Source: a virus
Strand: one strand, 5' to 3'
Length of the DNA stretch: 31,009 nt
Virus record (IMG/VR): IMGVR_UViG_3300033153_003975
Location: 1 to 31,009 of that record
Shown: one piece after another, positions 20,521-27,292 of the stretch
How the letters are laid out: every line of letters begins with the position of its first letter
Numbering within the stretch: position 1 is the first letter of the stretch
Program-made: the position numbers and the translations under genes
Notes under the pieces: generated by a model
The model's database searches: none
What the model was told of the DNA's origin: nothing
Seen by the model: only the letters and a program-made list of their open reading frames with translations

Positions 20521-21845
20521 TATAGCTGCATCCTCTTGCTTTCATCGCTCGAAAACCTGAAATACTTACCATCCCAACGAATGCCCTGGATGATTCCAGC
20601 CTGCCCCCTCCTGAGCTTCCTGGCAAACAAAACGGCGTGCGACTCATCCTGCGACATGTTGTAGTGACACGGGAACCATGGAAATAGTACGGCATCCGCA
20701 TCTTGCTCGATAGACCCGGCATCCCTTAAATCAGACATTGTCGGAAACTTTGACCCGGCCCTTGTCTCAATATTCCGGTTCATCTGACACAGAGTTATCA
20801 CCGGCACTTCAAGCTCTTTCGCCATGATCTTTGACAGTCTTGTAATCTCTGCTTTTGAACCTTGGCCCTCCTTGTTCCACCCCTCTATGAGTTGGAGATA
20901 GTCCACAACAATGAAATCAAGCCCAAATTTGGACTTAATCGCCTTGGCTTTGGTCATCATGTCAACCGCGCTTATCTTGGCCGTGTCGTCGATAAAAAGC
21001 GGCATCTGTTTGATTTGCCTTCTGGCTGATTTTAAATCTCTCCAAGCTTGTTCGTGCGCCTCCCTCTCCACGTTGGCAACTCGGTCAAGATGGTATTCAA
21101 GCTGATTCTTAAAAATCATGGCGCTGTCAATGGAGCCAACGTCACATGCAAGCCTTGCTATAAGCTGGTCTGACGGCATTTCGAGAGAGAATACAAGGCC
21201 AGTCTTCCCCATGTTCCCCCAGTTGCGCGCCCAGTTCATAGCCATTGATGTCTTCCCGGACCCTGGCCGTGCCGCGACAACAATCCAATCCCCAGGCATG
21301 AATCCACCAGTAGCCCTGTCCAGGCTTTGGATGCCAGTCATGATACCTGGGTTGATTCCGTTCTTCCGCATCTCGATGAAATTATCAAAGAACGAGTCGG
21401 CAAGTTCCGAAACACATTGGATAGACTTTTCATCATAGACGGAAATGCTCGCATTTGCCTTGTGGATGATCTCTGATGGTTCAGCCCCGGAGAAGCATTG
21501 TTCAAGTCCACTTTGATATGCCCTGGCGATTGAGCGGCGCATTGAGGCTGCTTTGAGCTTATCAACTGAAAATTGAATGTTGCTTGATCCGTAGTTGTCG
21601 GTCATATCTGAAATTACTGATGCCTTAACAATGCCGCCGAGGTCGTGGTAAACGGTCAATATGTCAGCTTCAACTCCAGAGCTGATGAGCTTTGCAATCG
21701 ACTTGTAAACAATAACCCTGTCACCGGTAAACATCGTCTCGCTTGTTTCTGCGGAAAAGAAGGACTCGTTGTCGAATAAGAACGACCCCAACACTCCTTT
21801 TTCAATATCAGTGTATGCCAAATCGTCTAACCTATCTCTTTGCAT
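20520..21845 (-). CDS. dnaB: Replicative DNA helicase, DnaB-like
   Basis: A 441-residue protein with both DnaB domains. The N-terminal part (residues 10-110) is the helical primase-interaction domain; the C-terminal RecA-like motor has Walker A ARPGSGKT (192-199), LVFSLEMPSDQL (H1a region), Walker B FIVVDYLQLIEG, and ITLCQMNRNIETR with SDLRDAGSIEQDAD, all classic DnaB motifs. It unwinds DNA at the phage fork as a hexamer. It lies directly after the O-like initiator and overlaps it, so the initiator probably loads it. The ATG at 21845 lies within the upstream gene with AGGGGGAAC as ribosome site. Confidence 0.95.
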   Translation of the reverse strand: MQRDRLDDLAYTDIEKGVLGSFLFDNESFFSAETSETMFTGDRVIVYKSIAKLISSGVEADILTVYHDLGGIVKASVISDMTDNYGSSNIQFSVDKLKAASMRRSIARAYQSGLEQCFSGAEPSEIIHKANASISVYDEKSIQCVSELADSFFDNFIEMRKNGINPGIMTGIQSLDRATGGFMPGDWIVVAARPGSGKTSMAMNWARNWGNMGKTGLVFSLEMPSDQLIARLACDVGSIDSAMIFKNQLEYHLDRVANVEREAHEQAWRDLKSARRQIKQMPLFIDDTAKISAVDMMTKAKAIKSKFGLDFIVVDYLQLIEGWNKEGQGSKAEITRLSKIMAKELEVPVITLCQMNRNIETRAGSKFPTMSDLRDAGSIEQDADAVLFPWFPCHYNMSQDESHAVLFARKLRRGQAGIIQGIRWDGKYFRFSSDESKRMQL

Positions 21846-22624
21846 CGTTCCCCCTGTGCTGCTTGGCTGAATGACATTTTAGGTTGTGGGGTGCCTTGAG
21901 CCTCATCCTCCCACCGCCTTTCCGTCAACCAACCCTGCGCCATTTTCGGCGTTTTCCCGTCTGCAACCATATCTGGACGGTTCTTGGCCTCGGTTTCAGC
22001 CGCCTTTACAATCAAGGCCACAATGCTTGGCTTGAGTTCCGGCATGGCAAGCCATGAGTCAGCAGCCGGGGCCTTGCCTTTCTTGTAGTCGAACGCAACC
22101 CAAAACTCTTCGAAGGCTTCAAGTCGTTTCCCTGTGAGCTTCTTTTTTTTGGCTGTCAGATAAAACGGTTCGTCGTGCGATTCATCGCACAAAGTCTTTT
22201 CTTCTTCACATGCTTTTAATTCTTTACATGTTTGTTTGTGGTTGATTGTTGGTTGATTGTTGGTTGATTGTTGGTTAGGTGGCTGGTTGTTTGCTGGTTG
22301 GTCTTGCTGATAAATACCCCAATTTACAACCGTAATCACGCTGTATTTGTTGGTTGATTTGATGGTTAGAAAATCAACACTTTCGAGAAGTTTTAAAGAA
22401 GTGCGTATTTTCTGTTCGGAGGTCCTAAGCTCCTGGGTCGCCTTCTTTCTACCGAACACAAATTGACCCGGTTCAAGAATCACAAACTGTTTACCAACAA
22501 CTTGCTTTCTTGATTTATGAGTGGCCCTCAAGAGGCACCACGTCATAAGCTGCCAAGCTTCTGCATTCTGTAGCAACCCAGATTCAAGCGACATGCGCCA
22601 TAGCTTGACATATCCACGGTGCAT
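21827..22624 (-). CDS. Replication initiator / helicase-loading protein, phage O-like
   Basis: A 265-residue protein. The N-terminal 100 residues form a winged-helix-like domain (YVKLWRMSLESGLLQNAEAW, FVFGRKKATQELRTSEQKIR). Next is an Asn/Gln linker (QPANNQPPNQQSTNNQPTI) and a C-terminal domain (EAFEEFWVAFDYKKGKAPA, KMAQGWLTERRWED) typical of DnaT/O-like proteins that recruit DnaB. The linker is encoded by an 11-base tandem array that may be the origin, as in lambda where the origin lies in gene O. ATG 22624 overlaps the preceding stop (TAATG). Followed by dnaB. Confidence 0.75.
   Translation of the reverse strand: MHRGYVKLWRMSLESGLLQNAEAWQLMTWCLLRATHKSRKQVVGKQFVILEPGQFVFGRKKATQELRTSEQKIRTSLKLLESVDFLTIKSTNKYSVITVVNWGIYQQDQPANNQPPNQQSTNNQPTINHKQTCKELKACEEEKTLCDESHDEPFYLTAKKKKLTGKRLEAFEEFWVAFDYKKGKAPAADSWLAMPELKPSIVALIVKAAETEAKNRPDMVADGKTPKMAQGWLTERRWEDEAQGTPQPKMSFSQAAQGERCKEIG
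22231..22297. repeat. 11-base iterons within the initiator gene (candidate replication origin)
   Basis: Three perfect tandem copies of TTGATTGTTGG (22242-22252, 22253-22263, 22264-22274), with degenerate copies on each side (TTTGTTTGTGG before; TTGTTTGCTGG after). Because 11 is not a multiple of 3, each copy is read in a different codon phase, so the repeat is a DNA-level rather than a protein-level pattern. An AT-rich stretch follows (TGATAAATACCCCAATTTAC). Confidence 0.6.
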
Positions 22625-22932
22625 TAGGCTGACGCCTCCTTCTCAATTTTACGCTGTTGGTGTATGCTCCAAATCAAGGCTTTTCTAATACCCATCTGCC
22701 CATGGCATGTATGCCACACTGGTTCGTTCTCAAAGTCTTCTCTGTTTTCTACGCTGTCAGGAGCGAATCCAAATCTCATATTGACAGTTGAAATAAAGCG
22801 TTCCTCAATTGAAATTTCGAATTCTTTCTTGCATTGAGTGATAAACTCTTGCTTTCCAAGCTTCTCGTCTAATGCATATGATCCGTCTGAAAGTACCTGT
22901 ATATTTGAAAATTGATCTTCGAATTTACCCAT
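22624..22932 (-). CDS. Unknown early protein (102 aa)
   Basis: A 102-residue protein overlapping its neighbours at both ends: ATG 22932 shares its A with the upstream stop (TAATG), and its own stop overlaps the O-like gene in the same way. It is charged and mixed alpha/beta (QEFITQCKKEFEISIEERFI, MGIRKALIWSIHQQRKIEKE) with one HTCHGQ motif. No family recognised. Its place between a small HTH protein and the initiator suggests a replication accessory role, as an inference from context. Confidence 0.6.
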   Translation of the reverse strand: MGKFEDQFSNIQVLSDGSYALDEKLGKQEFITQCKKEFEISIEERFISTVNMRFGFAPDSVENREDFENEPVWHTCHGQMGIRKALIWSIHQQRKIEKEASA

Positions 22933-23138
22933 TACTTCGCTCCCTGTGTTGCAGCCAGAAAATCACGCGCTTTCTTCACAGTAGGGTAAGACAGGCCTGT
23001 GCCTACCATGCAAGCCTTTGTAGTCGATTTAGGGCACATCTCGTACCATACTCTTACGCTGTCGATATTATCAGCCTCGATCTTTTTCATCCTGGCCGAT
23101 CTCTGGTCCTCTACCCATTCCATTGAATCTTGTTCCAT
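22932..23138 (-). CDS. Small HTH protein, first gene of the replication operon
   Basis: A 68-residue protein starting at ATG 23138 with AAAGGAGG five bases upstream. The second half (TTKACMVGTGLSYPTVKKAR) reads as a helix-turn-helix, with SYPTVKKARDFL as recognition helix, preceded by a charged N-terminal helix. It is the promoter-proximal gene under the strong promoter at 23163-23191, a common place for a phage regulator or primosome helper. The frame is open further upstream to 23243, but that stretch covers the promoter and a terminator. Confidence 0.65.
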   Translation of the reverse strand: MEQDSMEWVEDQRSARMKKIEADNIDSVRVWYEMCPKSTTKACMVGTGLSYPTVKKARDFLAATQGAK

Positions 23139-23162
23139 CGTTCCTCCTTTGTGGTTTAATGT

Positions 23163-23191
23163 ATAATATAAAAGTTTAATATAAATGTCAA
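23163..23191 (-). promoter_or_regulatory. Strong sigma70-type promoter for the replication operon
   Basis: TTGACA and TATTAT on the minus strand, separated by exactly 17 AT-rich bases. Transcription would start near 23156, about 18 bases before the ATG at 23138. It is the best promoter in the window. Confidence 0.8.
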
Positions 23192-23194
23192 CCG

Positions 23195-23222
23195 CAAATA
23201 AAAACCCATCTTGCGACGGGCT
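23195..23222 (-). terminator. Terminator ending the upstream minus-strand early operon
   Basis: On the minus strand CCCGTC, loop GCAA, GATGGG, then TTTTTATTT. It lies just after the stop of the 23240-23542 gene and directly before the promoter at 23163-23191, so it separates the two minus-strand operons. Confidence 0.75.
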
Positions 23223-23239
23223 TTGGGGTGGGTTATTTG

Positions 23240-23542
23240 TCACATGTATTTTTCGTGCAACTCATCAATTTTCTCATGTTCAAGCCTAAGCCTTTCAAGG
23301 CACTTGTGTGGGGCTTCATACCCACGATTGGAATATTTCGCGTTTAACTTCATAGGATCTGGACCAGTCTGAAACCAGTAGATAATCTGATCATGCATAC
23401 AGTCCTTAGCCTCTCCCTTTGTTGGCCTTTTAAGCATTCTTTCAAGGTCATCAGAATCTTGGTATCCACCCGTCATATCATCAGCCGGACCGACTTTGTA
23501 GAAAAGGTATTCCCAATCTTTTCTAACTTCTTCGTAATTCAT
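23240..23542 (-). CDS. Unknown early protein (100 aa)
   Basis: A 100-residue charged protein (VRKDWEYLFYKVGPADDMTG, CLERLRLEHEKIDELHEKYM at the C terminus) with a likely helical ending. The ATG at 23542 overlaps the HNH gene's stop codon (ATGA). It is the last gene before the terminator at 23195-23222. No family recognised. Because the HNH gene upstream looks mobile, this gene may once have followed the small membrane gene directly. Confidence 0.55.
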   Translation of the reverse strand: MNYEEVRKDWEYLFYKVGPADDMTGGYQDSDDLERMLKRPTKGEAKDCMHDQIIYWFQTGPDPMKLNAKYSNRGYEAPHKCLERLRLEHEKIDELHEKYM

Positions 23543-24138
23543 TCAGCACCCCCCTTACCCGGCATCGGGCTGTCCTGGCAGTCCTGGATCTCGATCATCT
23601 TTTCTGTGGCATAGTGCGTTTTTAAGAAATTATAAGCAGATGAATCTTTGCAGCATATGTAAAATTTGTATTTCTTTTCAGCTTCATTCCTAAGCTTAAC
23701 AGCTTCTATAAAATCGCCTGAGTAGCCAAGGTTTTTGAATTTTCTATCGACTACAATAAATGCCCTCCATTTATTATTTGTGTTGCACCAACAAACACCT
23801 TTTACACCAGACTTATTGTTTTTAGGCTTGCCTCTATTTCTCATATTGCACATTTGCGAAACCTCTCTTAGATTTTCAATTCTGTTATCATCCTTGCACC
23901 TATTGATGTGATCTATGCCGTTTTCTGGCATATAACCTTTCTCATAAAGCCAAGCGAGCCTATGCTCAAGATACCTTTCACCCCTAATTTGTATCCGTCT
24001 ATAACCAGATACCGCTGTGTCACCAGCAACATCTCCAATGTATATCCCTTGCTTTGGGCTTATTTTCCATATGAATGTGCCTGTGATATTGTCGTAATCC
24101 AATATTTTCCGTAGTTCTTTGCGTGTTATTTTAGGCAT
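23539..24138 (-). CDS. HNH endonuclease with AP2 DNA-binding domain
   Basis: A 199-residue protein. Residues 50-100 carry an HNH_3-type nuclease core: YLEHRLAWLYEKGYMP, then GIDHINRCKDDNRIENLREV, with H59, D76/H77 and N89 as probable active-site residues. Residues 107-155 (GVKGVCWCNTNNKWRAFIVV, YSGDFIEAVKLRNEAEKKY) are an AP2-type DNA-binding domain. This pairing is typical of free-standing homing endonucleases in phages. AAAAGGAGGCCCC supplies the ribosome site. It lies in the early operon and overlaps the next gene, so it may be a selfish insertion that keeps transcription intact. Confidence 0.85.
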   Translation of the reverse strand: MPKITRKELRKILDYDNITGTFIWKISPKQGIYIGDVAGDTAVSGYRRIQIRGERYLEHRLAWLYEKGYMPENGIDHINRCKDDNRIENLREVSQMCNMRNRGKPKNNKSGVKGVCWCNTNNKWRAFIVVDRKFKNLGYSGDFIEAVKLRNEAEKKYKFYICCKDSSAYNFLKTHYATEKMIEIQDCQDSPMPGKGGAE

Positions 24139-24153
24139 TGGGGCCTCCTTTTG

Positions 24154-24285
24154 TTATGACATCTTAATTGACGCCAATCCGATTATAAATATAAAACCTC
24201 CTAATACTGGGTGGTCTGTGATGGCGCACATTACTGCGCAAAACAATATCATTGCGATGTACATTAATACTTGGTTGGAACTCAT
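24154..24285 (-). CDS. Tiny membrane protein (43 aa)
   Basis: A 43-codon frame from ATG 24285, whose A ends the upstream stop codon (TGATG); GGAGGGGGATTG gives the ribosome site. It encodes LMYIAMILFCAVMCAI, a short turn with TDHP, and GGFIFIIGLASI, so two short membrane helices are likely. It fills what would otherwise be a gap before the HNH gene. Function unknown; candidates are host-membrane or exclusion functions. Confidence 0.5.
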   Translation of the reverse strand: MSSNQVLMYIAMILFCAVMCAITDHPVLGGFIFIIGLASIKMS

Positions 24286-24743
24286 CAATCCCCCTCCACC
24301 AGCACAACATCAGAAAGGTCATCATGCAGGGCTTGGATTTGGGGCCAGGTTAGGCGGCGTTGTTTGATTTCTCGGATCATTGGAACGTTACCTTTTTCGG
24401 TGTAAAATGGTGAGCCAGTGTTGTCAACCGATACCAAGACAGTCTTATACCAGTCGGAAGGGCCACCGCATGTTACGAGCCCATTATGAGCTTCAACGAT
24501 CTTCCCCACCAGATCATTGGCATCCATCCTGTTCCATGCAAAGTAAACCTTCGCCTCTTCGGTGATTTTTTGGGCTGAGGTGCAGATTAGACACTGTCCT
24601 TTTGATTCTCTCGTACCACCGCATAGCCTGCAAGCCACCTCTCCTACGTGAGGGCCATAGTCCCCTATAACGCATCCATCGCATACTATTTCAGAGGTGC
24701 TCTCAAACACAAACTTCCACCCATTATCAACAATCTCAACCAT
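24285..24743 (-). CDS. Multi-cysteine early protein, likely zinc-binding
   Basis: A 152-residue protein. Its N-terminal third has CDGC, CRLCGGT and CLIC within about 35 residues, a treble set of knuckles that should bind one or two zinc ions. The rest has mixed character (ITEEAKVYFAWNRMDANDLV, WYKTVLVSVDNTG) and the C terminus ends LSDVVLVEGD. The ATG is one base after the upstream stop (TAAATG). The ending and the 18 bases that follow match the join at 1652-1669 in the other island. No family recognised. Confidence 0.6.
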   Translation of the reverse strand: MVEIVDNGWKFVFESTSEIVCDGCVIGDYGPHVGEVACRLCGGTRESKGQCLICTSAQKITEEAKVYFAWNRMDANDLVGKIVEAHNGLVTCGGPSDWYKTVLVSVDNTGSPFYTEKGNVPMIREIKQRRLTWPQIQALHDDLSDVVLVEGD

Positions 24744-24744
24744 T

Positions 24745-24993
24745 TTAAATCTCCCTCCCGCAAATCTCGCATTTATCGTCGTTTGTTACGTGTGAATCGT
24801 CAATGAACCCGCAGTTGTCGCAGTGCCAATGATTTTCCTTGAGTATTTCTATGCAGCGTGGGCATGAGACGGCGTTTAGTGTCCCAGTGCAGTGACACTT
24901 AAACACCTCTTTTCCGCACGATGTCGTAACGTTGAACCCTCGTTCGCAATTTCTGTGATGCATCCATTTCTTATAATTTTTACGCCTCTTCAT
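24745..24993 (-). CDS. Zinc-ribbon-like small protein (82 aa)
   Basis: Starts at ATG 24993, ten bases after AAGGAG; the frame is open further upstream but without a good start. It is rich in paired cysteines: CHCTGT, CPRC, CDNCGF and CEICGRE, giving at least two zinc ribbons, and has a basic N terminus (MKRRKNYKKWMHHRNCERG). Such small basic zinc proteins may bind nucleic acid or host proteins. It overlaps the upstream gene by 14 bases and is followed one base later by the next gene. Confidence 0.6.
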   Translation of the reverse strand: MKRRKNYKKWMHHRNCERGFNVTTSCGKEVFKCHCTGTLNAVSCPRCIEILKENHWHCDNCGFIDDSHVTNDDKCEICGREI

Positions 24994-25216
24994 TTTGCAG
25001 GTTCTCCTTTTCGCAAAAGTCGACAAATTCTTCGAGTTCGGGTTCGGTGAGGTAGCGACCGGTTGCATCGTTGTGGATGCTGCCGTCTGTCTGCACTTCA
25101 AAATCAAGCGCGTCTATCTTGTTACCAATGAAATATCTTAGGCGCTCCCAAACTCCATCGACTCCAACGATTCCAACTGCAGCCCCGATCTTCTCCTGTG
25201 CGCTAATACCTCCCAT
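24980..25216 (-). CDS. Small unknown early protein (78 aa)
   Basis: Starts at ATG 25216, seven bases after AGGAG (CAGGAGATTATCG); it overlaps the end of the upstream gene by 14 bases. The product is acidic: IGAAVGIVGVDGVWERLRYF at the start, then DFEVQTDGSIHNDATGRYLT and a charged C-terminal helix (PELEEFVDFCEKENLQNEEA). I recognise no family. Open frame exists up to 25303 but it overlaps the neighbour without a ribosome site. Confidence 0.55.
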   Translation of the reverse strand: MGGISAQEKIGAAVGIVGVDGVWERLRYFIGNKIDALDFEVQTDGSIHNDATGRYLTEPELEEFVDFCEKENLQNEEA

Positions 25217-25418
25217 CGATAATCTCCTGACAGTTGTACATGTGGCCTGTTTTTGTTTCGATCTGTGCGCAGTATAGCCACATTGGGATTGATCCTCTTT
25301 CATCTGGGTCTGAGCATCTGGGGTTCAACAAGCAATTATCACAAAAGAAATAACCCTTCTTGAACACGTATGACACGTTTGCGATTTCGATTACCATTGT
25401 GGTGGGATGGGTTGTCAT
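25203..25418 (-). CDS. Small Cys-pair early protein (71 aa)
   Basis: ATG 25418 lies two bases after the previous stop codon. The protein has CDNCLLNPRC in its middle and further Cys (WLYC, YNC), a pattern compatible with a zinc knuckle. The N-terminal MVIEIANVSYVFKKGYFF may form strands. The ribosome site is weak (ACGGGGAATAATA), so translation probably depends on the upstream gene. An internal ATG (MVIEIANV) is the alternative start. Function unknown. Confidence 0.5.
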   Translation of the reverse strand: MTTHPTTMVIEIANVSYVFKKGYFFCDNCLLNPRCSDPDERGSIPMWLYCAQIETKTGHMYNCQEIIDGRY

Positions 25419-25420
25419 TA

Positions 25421-25957
25421 TTATTCCCCGTAGATTTCCAGCGCGATGGCCAGCAGATTGTGAATCTCACCGTCTTTAACAAAGAGGTCCATGGTCTTCA
25501 TGCTTCTGTTTTTTGCCTTCAGCTTCATATCTTTGTTGCACCGATATCTGTGTTCCATGTATAGTCGGTCCCTGGATGACATCTCCGGGGCTGGTGCGGA
25601 AAGTCGGGGCACCGTGATGGGTGCCTCGATTTCTGATTTGATGGGGGCCTGGTGGGCTGGGCTGACAATCTCGATTATTTTTTCCATGAAGACTTCCATT
25701 GTTTTCGCAAGCCTGTCAATTTCGGATGGAGCAGATGGAGCATGCCCATTTGCTCCATTTCCATCTCGAAGCTCAATGGCAAGTTCACGGTTCGTGATTG
25801 GTAGCGTCTCTATGAGCCGGAAGGCCTGCTCCTTGTCGAGCATCGTCCTGCCACCTTGACCTGCCGAAGCCTCTGGCATAATCTGTCTGATCCTGGTCCT
25901 TACGATGGACTTGCTACATCCTGTCAACTCTGCAATTTCGGCTACTGTCATTTTCAT
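25421..25957 (-). CDS. HTH regulator-like early protein (178 aa)
   Basis: The N-terminal 50 residues (MTVAEIAELTGCSKSIVRTR, then IRQIMPEASAGQGGRTMLDK) form a helix-turn-helix of the kind in MerR/excisionase-like phage proteins. The middle is a Pro/Ala-rich linker (SAPSEIDRLAKTMEVFMEKI), and the C-terminal third is basic (HRYRCNKDMKLKAKNRSMKT). AGGAG lies eight bases upstream of the ATG, and the start overlaps the stop of the small gene before it (ATGA). Domain layout recalls phage regulators with an oligomerising C terminus. Confidence 0.6.
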   Translation of the reverse strand: MKMTVAEIAELTGCSKSIVRTRIRQIMPEASAGQGGRTMLDKEQAFRLIETLPITNRELAIELRDGNGANGHAPSAPSEIDRLAKTMEVFMEKIIEIVSPAHQAPIKSEIEAPITVPRLSAPAPEMSSRDRLYMEHRYRCNKDMKLKAKNRSMKTMDLFVKDGEIHNLLAIALEIYGE

Positions 25958-26127
25958 TCTGAACTCTCCTGCATCTTCTCAAGTTTGCGGTCAATTTCTG
26001 CAACCATACGGGCTTCATCTTCGTCGTCTATGACCGGCATGGGTATGAACCTTATTCCGGCACCCGCGAATCCCTTGGTAAGCTCGTGCGCCTTCCTGTT
26101 TTGGTCTGGCGTTGCTCGTAGTGTCAT
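25954..26127 (-). CDS. Small DUF1382-like protein (57 aa)
   Basis: A 57-residue frame from ATG 26127 (GGAG eight bases upstream), overlapping genes on both sides by ATGA. The sequence TPDQNRKAHELTKGFAGAGI, then RFIPMPVIDDEDEARMVAEI and a charged C-terminal helix, matches my recollection of the phage DUF1382 family, in which a helix precedes an AGIRFVPVPV-like strand. That family occurs in early regions of lambdoid phages and its function is unknown. Confidence 0.65.
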   Translation of the reverse strand: MTLRATPDQNRKAHELTKGFAGAGIRFIPMPVIDDEDEARMVAEIDRKLEKMQESSE

Positions 26128-26366
26128 CTCGCAATCTCCTCTTCAATTTTGTGGGCGGTTTGGTTTTCGGTGTCGGTGTCGTCGATTCTCATGAGATATG
26201 GTTCCTGATTATGGTTGCATGGCGTCCCAAATGAAGTCATCATATCGGGAGATACCTCCCATCTATTATCATTACCCGAGAAGCCTTTAACTGTCCCAAG
26301 AAACTTTCCGACAGCTACTATTTTGCCGATATTCTCCTCTACGGCGCCACTAATGACTAAGGCCAT
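26124..26366 (-). CDS. Unknown early protein (80 aa)
   Basis: Two starts are possible. ATG 26366 (MALVISGAVEENIGKIVAVG) has GAGGGG three bases upstream; GTG 26390 overlaps the previous stop (GTGA), has AAGGAG eight bases upstream, and would add SRIEEGC. The product has beta-strand character (ALVISGAVEENIGKIVAVG, KGFSGNDNRWEVS) and an acidic end (DDTDTENQTAHKIEEEIAR). It looks like a small SH3-like or KOW-like barrel of the kind in phage early genes, but I cannot assign a family. Confidence 0.55.
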   Translation of the reverse strand: MALVISGAVEENIGKIVAVGKFLGTVKGFSGNDNRWEVSPDMMTSFGTPCNHNQEPYLMRIDDTDTENQTAHKIEEEIAR

Positions 26367-26386
26367 GCACCCCTCTTCGATTCGGC

Positions 26387-26578
26387 TCACTTTTTTGGCT
26401 CCTTGGATTGGGGTTTGTCGGCGTTGCATGTGACGATTCCTTTATCTTCATCAATCGATACAAAGTGCTCGCATTCTTCTACGCACCAACCGTTTGCCAC
26501 CCACAATGATTTGCTATCACGATTAGGGCATCTTGTTTCGCATTGCCCACGTTCTCCAAGACCATATTCAATCTCCAT
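26387..26578 (-). CDS. Small cysteine-rich early protein (63 aa)
   Basis: ATG 26578 shares its A with the upstream stop codon (TGATG). Six cysteines are arranged as C-x3-C (QCETRC), then GWCVEEC and VTC, consistent with a small metal-binding fold. It ends with basic KEPKK. Function unknown; part of a set of Cys-pair mini-proteins in this operon. Confidence 0.5.
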   Translation of the reverse strand: MEIEYGLGERGQCETRCPNRDSKSLWVANGWCVEECEHFVSIDEDKGIVTCNADKPQSKEPKK

Positions 26579-26865
26579 CACTTCGCATCCCTCCTCGCCT
26601 TGTTGTTTTCAGGCTCTTCAAAATCAATCGGCTTTCCATCAATGGTGATTTCTTTTTCCATGTCGAGGACGATCACCCGGTATTTGTTTACGCCATCTAC
26701 GGAGATGTTTTGGGTTGTGTTGATGGGGAATTTTTGTTCCATGACCTGGATAAATTCGCTTGTTACATCTCTTTTTGGGCCGGACCACATGCCATTGCGC
26801 TGGCGTCCGAGATAAATTCTCTCTGTGATAGGTGACATTCCAAGGTGCATTTTGTTATCGTCCAT
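26578..26865 (-). CDS. Small conserved phage protein, DUF7446-like
   Basis: A 95-residue protein with AAAGGAG seven bases upstream of its ATG. The central sequence LGMSPITERIYLGRQRNGMW, then GPKRDVTSEFIQVMEQKF, recalls a small phage family in which SPIT-x2-IY-x-G and dVT mark a two-layer alpha/beta fold. Family naming is from memory and uncertain; function is unknown. It follows the zinc-ribbon gene with the spacer TAACAACAAGCTT, a partial match to the repeated leader motif. Confidence 0.55.
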   Translation of the reverse strand: MDDNKMHLGMSPITERIYLGRQRNGMWSGPKRDVTSEFIQVMEQKFPINTTQNISVDGVNKYRVIVLDMEKEITIDGKPIDFEEPENNKARRDAK

Positions 26866-26892
26866 TATTTCTCTCCTTTTTTAAGCTTGTTG

Positions 26893-27078
26893 TTACATCA
26901 TTATATGTGATGAAAGGACCACGGCGTCTCTTTTGGCCTTGTTATCCTCCCGCACCTTGCGCCAGTAGTCGGTTAGGGGTTTTTGCCAGAATTTAGACCG
27001 GCATTCCGGGCATGTTTTTGGAAGCTTGTTTTCGTCCCTTGGCATCCACTCGGTTTTACATCTTTCGCATTTCAACAA
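26893..27078 (-). CDS. Zinc-ribbon protein, first gene of the early operon
   Basis: A 61-residue protein translated from TTG 27078, eight bases after AGGAG. A second TTG directly follows and could also serve. It opens with CERCKTEWMPRD and continues KTCPECRSKFW: two C-x2-C knuckles of a classic zinc ribbon, followed by a basic helix (DYWRKVREDNKAKRDAVV). Small zinc-ribbon proteins at the head of phage early operons can be regulators that act on RNA polymerase or host repressors, but nothing here proves that. It lies downstream of the leader terminator at 27146-27185. Confidence 0.6.
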   Translation of the reverse strand: MLKCERCKTEWMPRDENKLPKTCPECRSKFWQKPLTDYWRKVREDNKAKRDAVVLSSHIMM

Positions 27079-27145
27079 TTTGTTTTCTCCTGTGTGATCG
27101 TTTGTTTCTATTACATTACATTCACGCAAAACAAAAAGCAAGCAC

Positions 27146-27185
27146 AAAAAAGGCCCGATAACAAAATTAATATATCGGGCCTTTT
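27146..27185. terminator. Bidirectional terminator in the early minus-strand leader
   Basis: GGCCCGATA (27152-27160) pairs with TATCGGGCC (27173-27181) around a 12-base loop. Read on the minus strand TTTTTT follows directly; on the + strand CTTTTC follows. It lies 20-55 bases downstream of the start predicted from the minus promoter at 27211-27239 and upstream of the first early gene, so it looks like an attenuator or antitermination target. Confidence 0.7.
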
Positions 27186-27210
27186 CGGGATGTGTGGGAT
27201 GAATGCAAAG

Positions 27211-27239
27211 ACTATATAGAAACGGGCGCGATGGGTCAA
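27211..27239 (-). promoter_or_regulatory. Early minus-strand promoter
   Basis: TTGACC and TATAGT are separated by exactly 17 bases on the minus strand. Transcription would start near 27204 and run into the terminator at 27146-27185 before reaching the zinc-ribbon gene. Its -35 box faces away from the + promoter at 27257-27286. Confidence 0.65.
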
Positions 27240-27256
27240 GTTTTTTCAAAAAGGGC

Positions 27257-27286
27257 TTGACACACTATGCAGAATATCTGTACATT
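27257..27286 (+). promoter_or_regulatory. Promoter for the repressor-like gene
   Basis: TTGACA (27257-27262) and TACATT (27281-27286) with an 18-base spacer. The predicted start falls at about 27292-27294, at or next to the ATG at 27293, and there is no ribosome site upstream of the ATG, so the transcript may be leaderless, like the cI message from lambda PRM. Confidence 0.5.
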
Positions 27287-27292
27287 CAACCC

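Noticed and set aside
22231-22300. CRISPR-like array
   Set aside because: Repeats are 11 bases and directly tandem with no spacers; they fit iterons instead.
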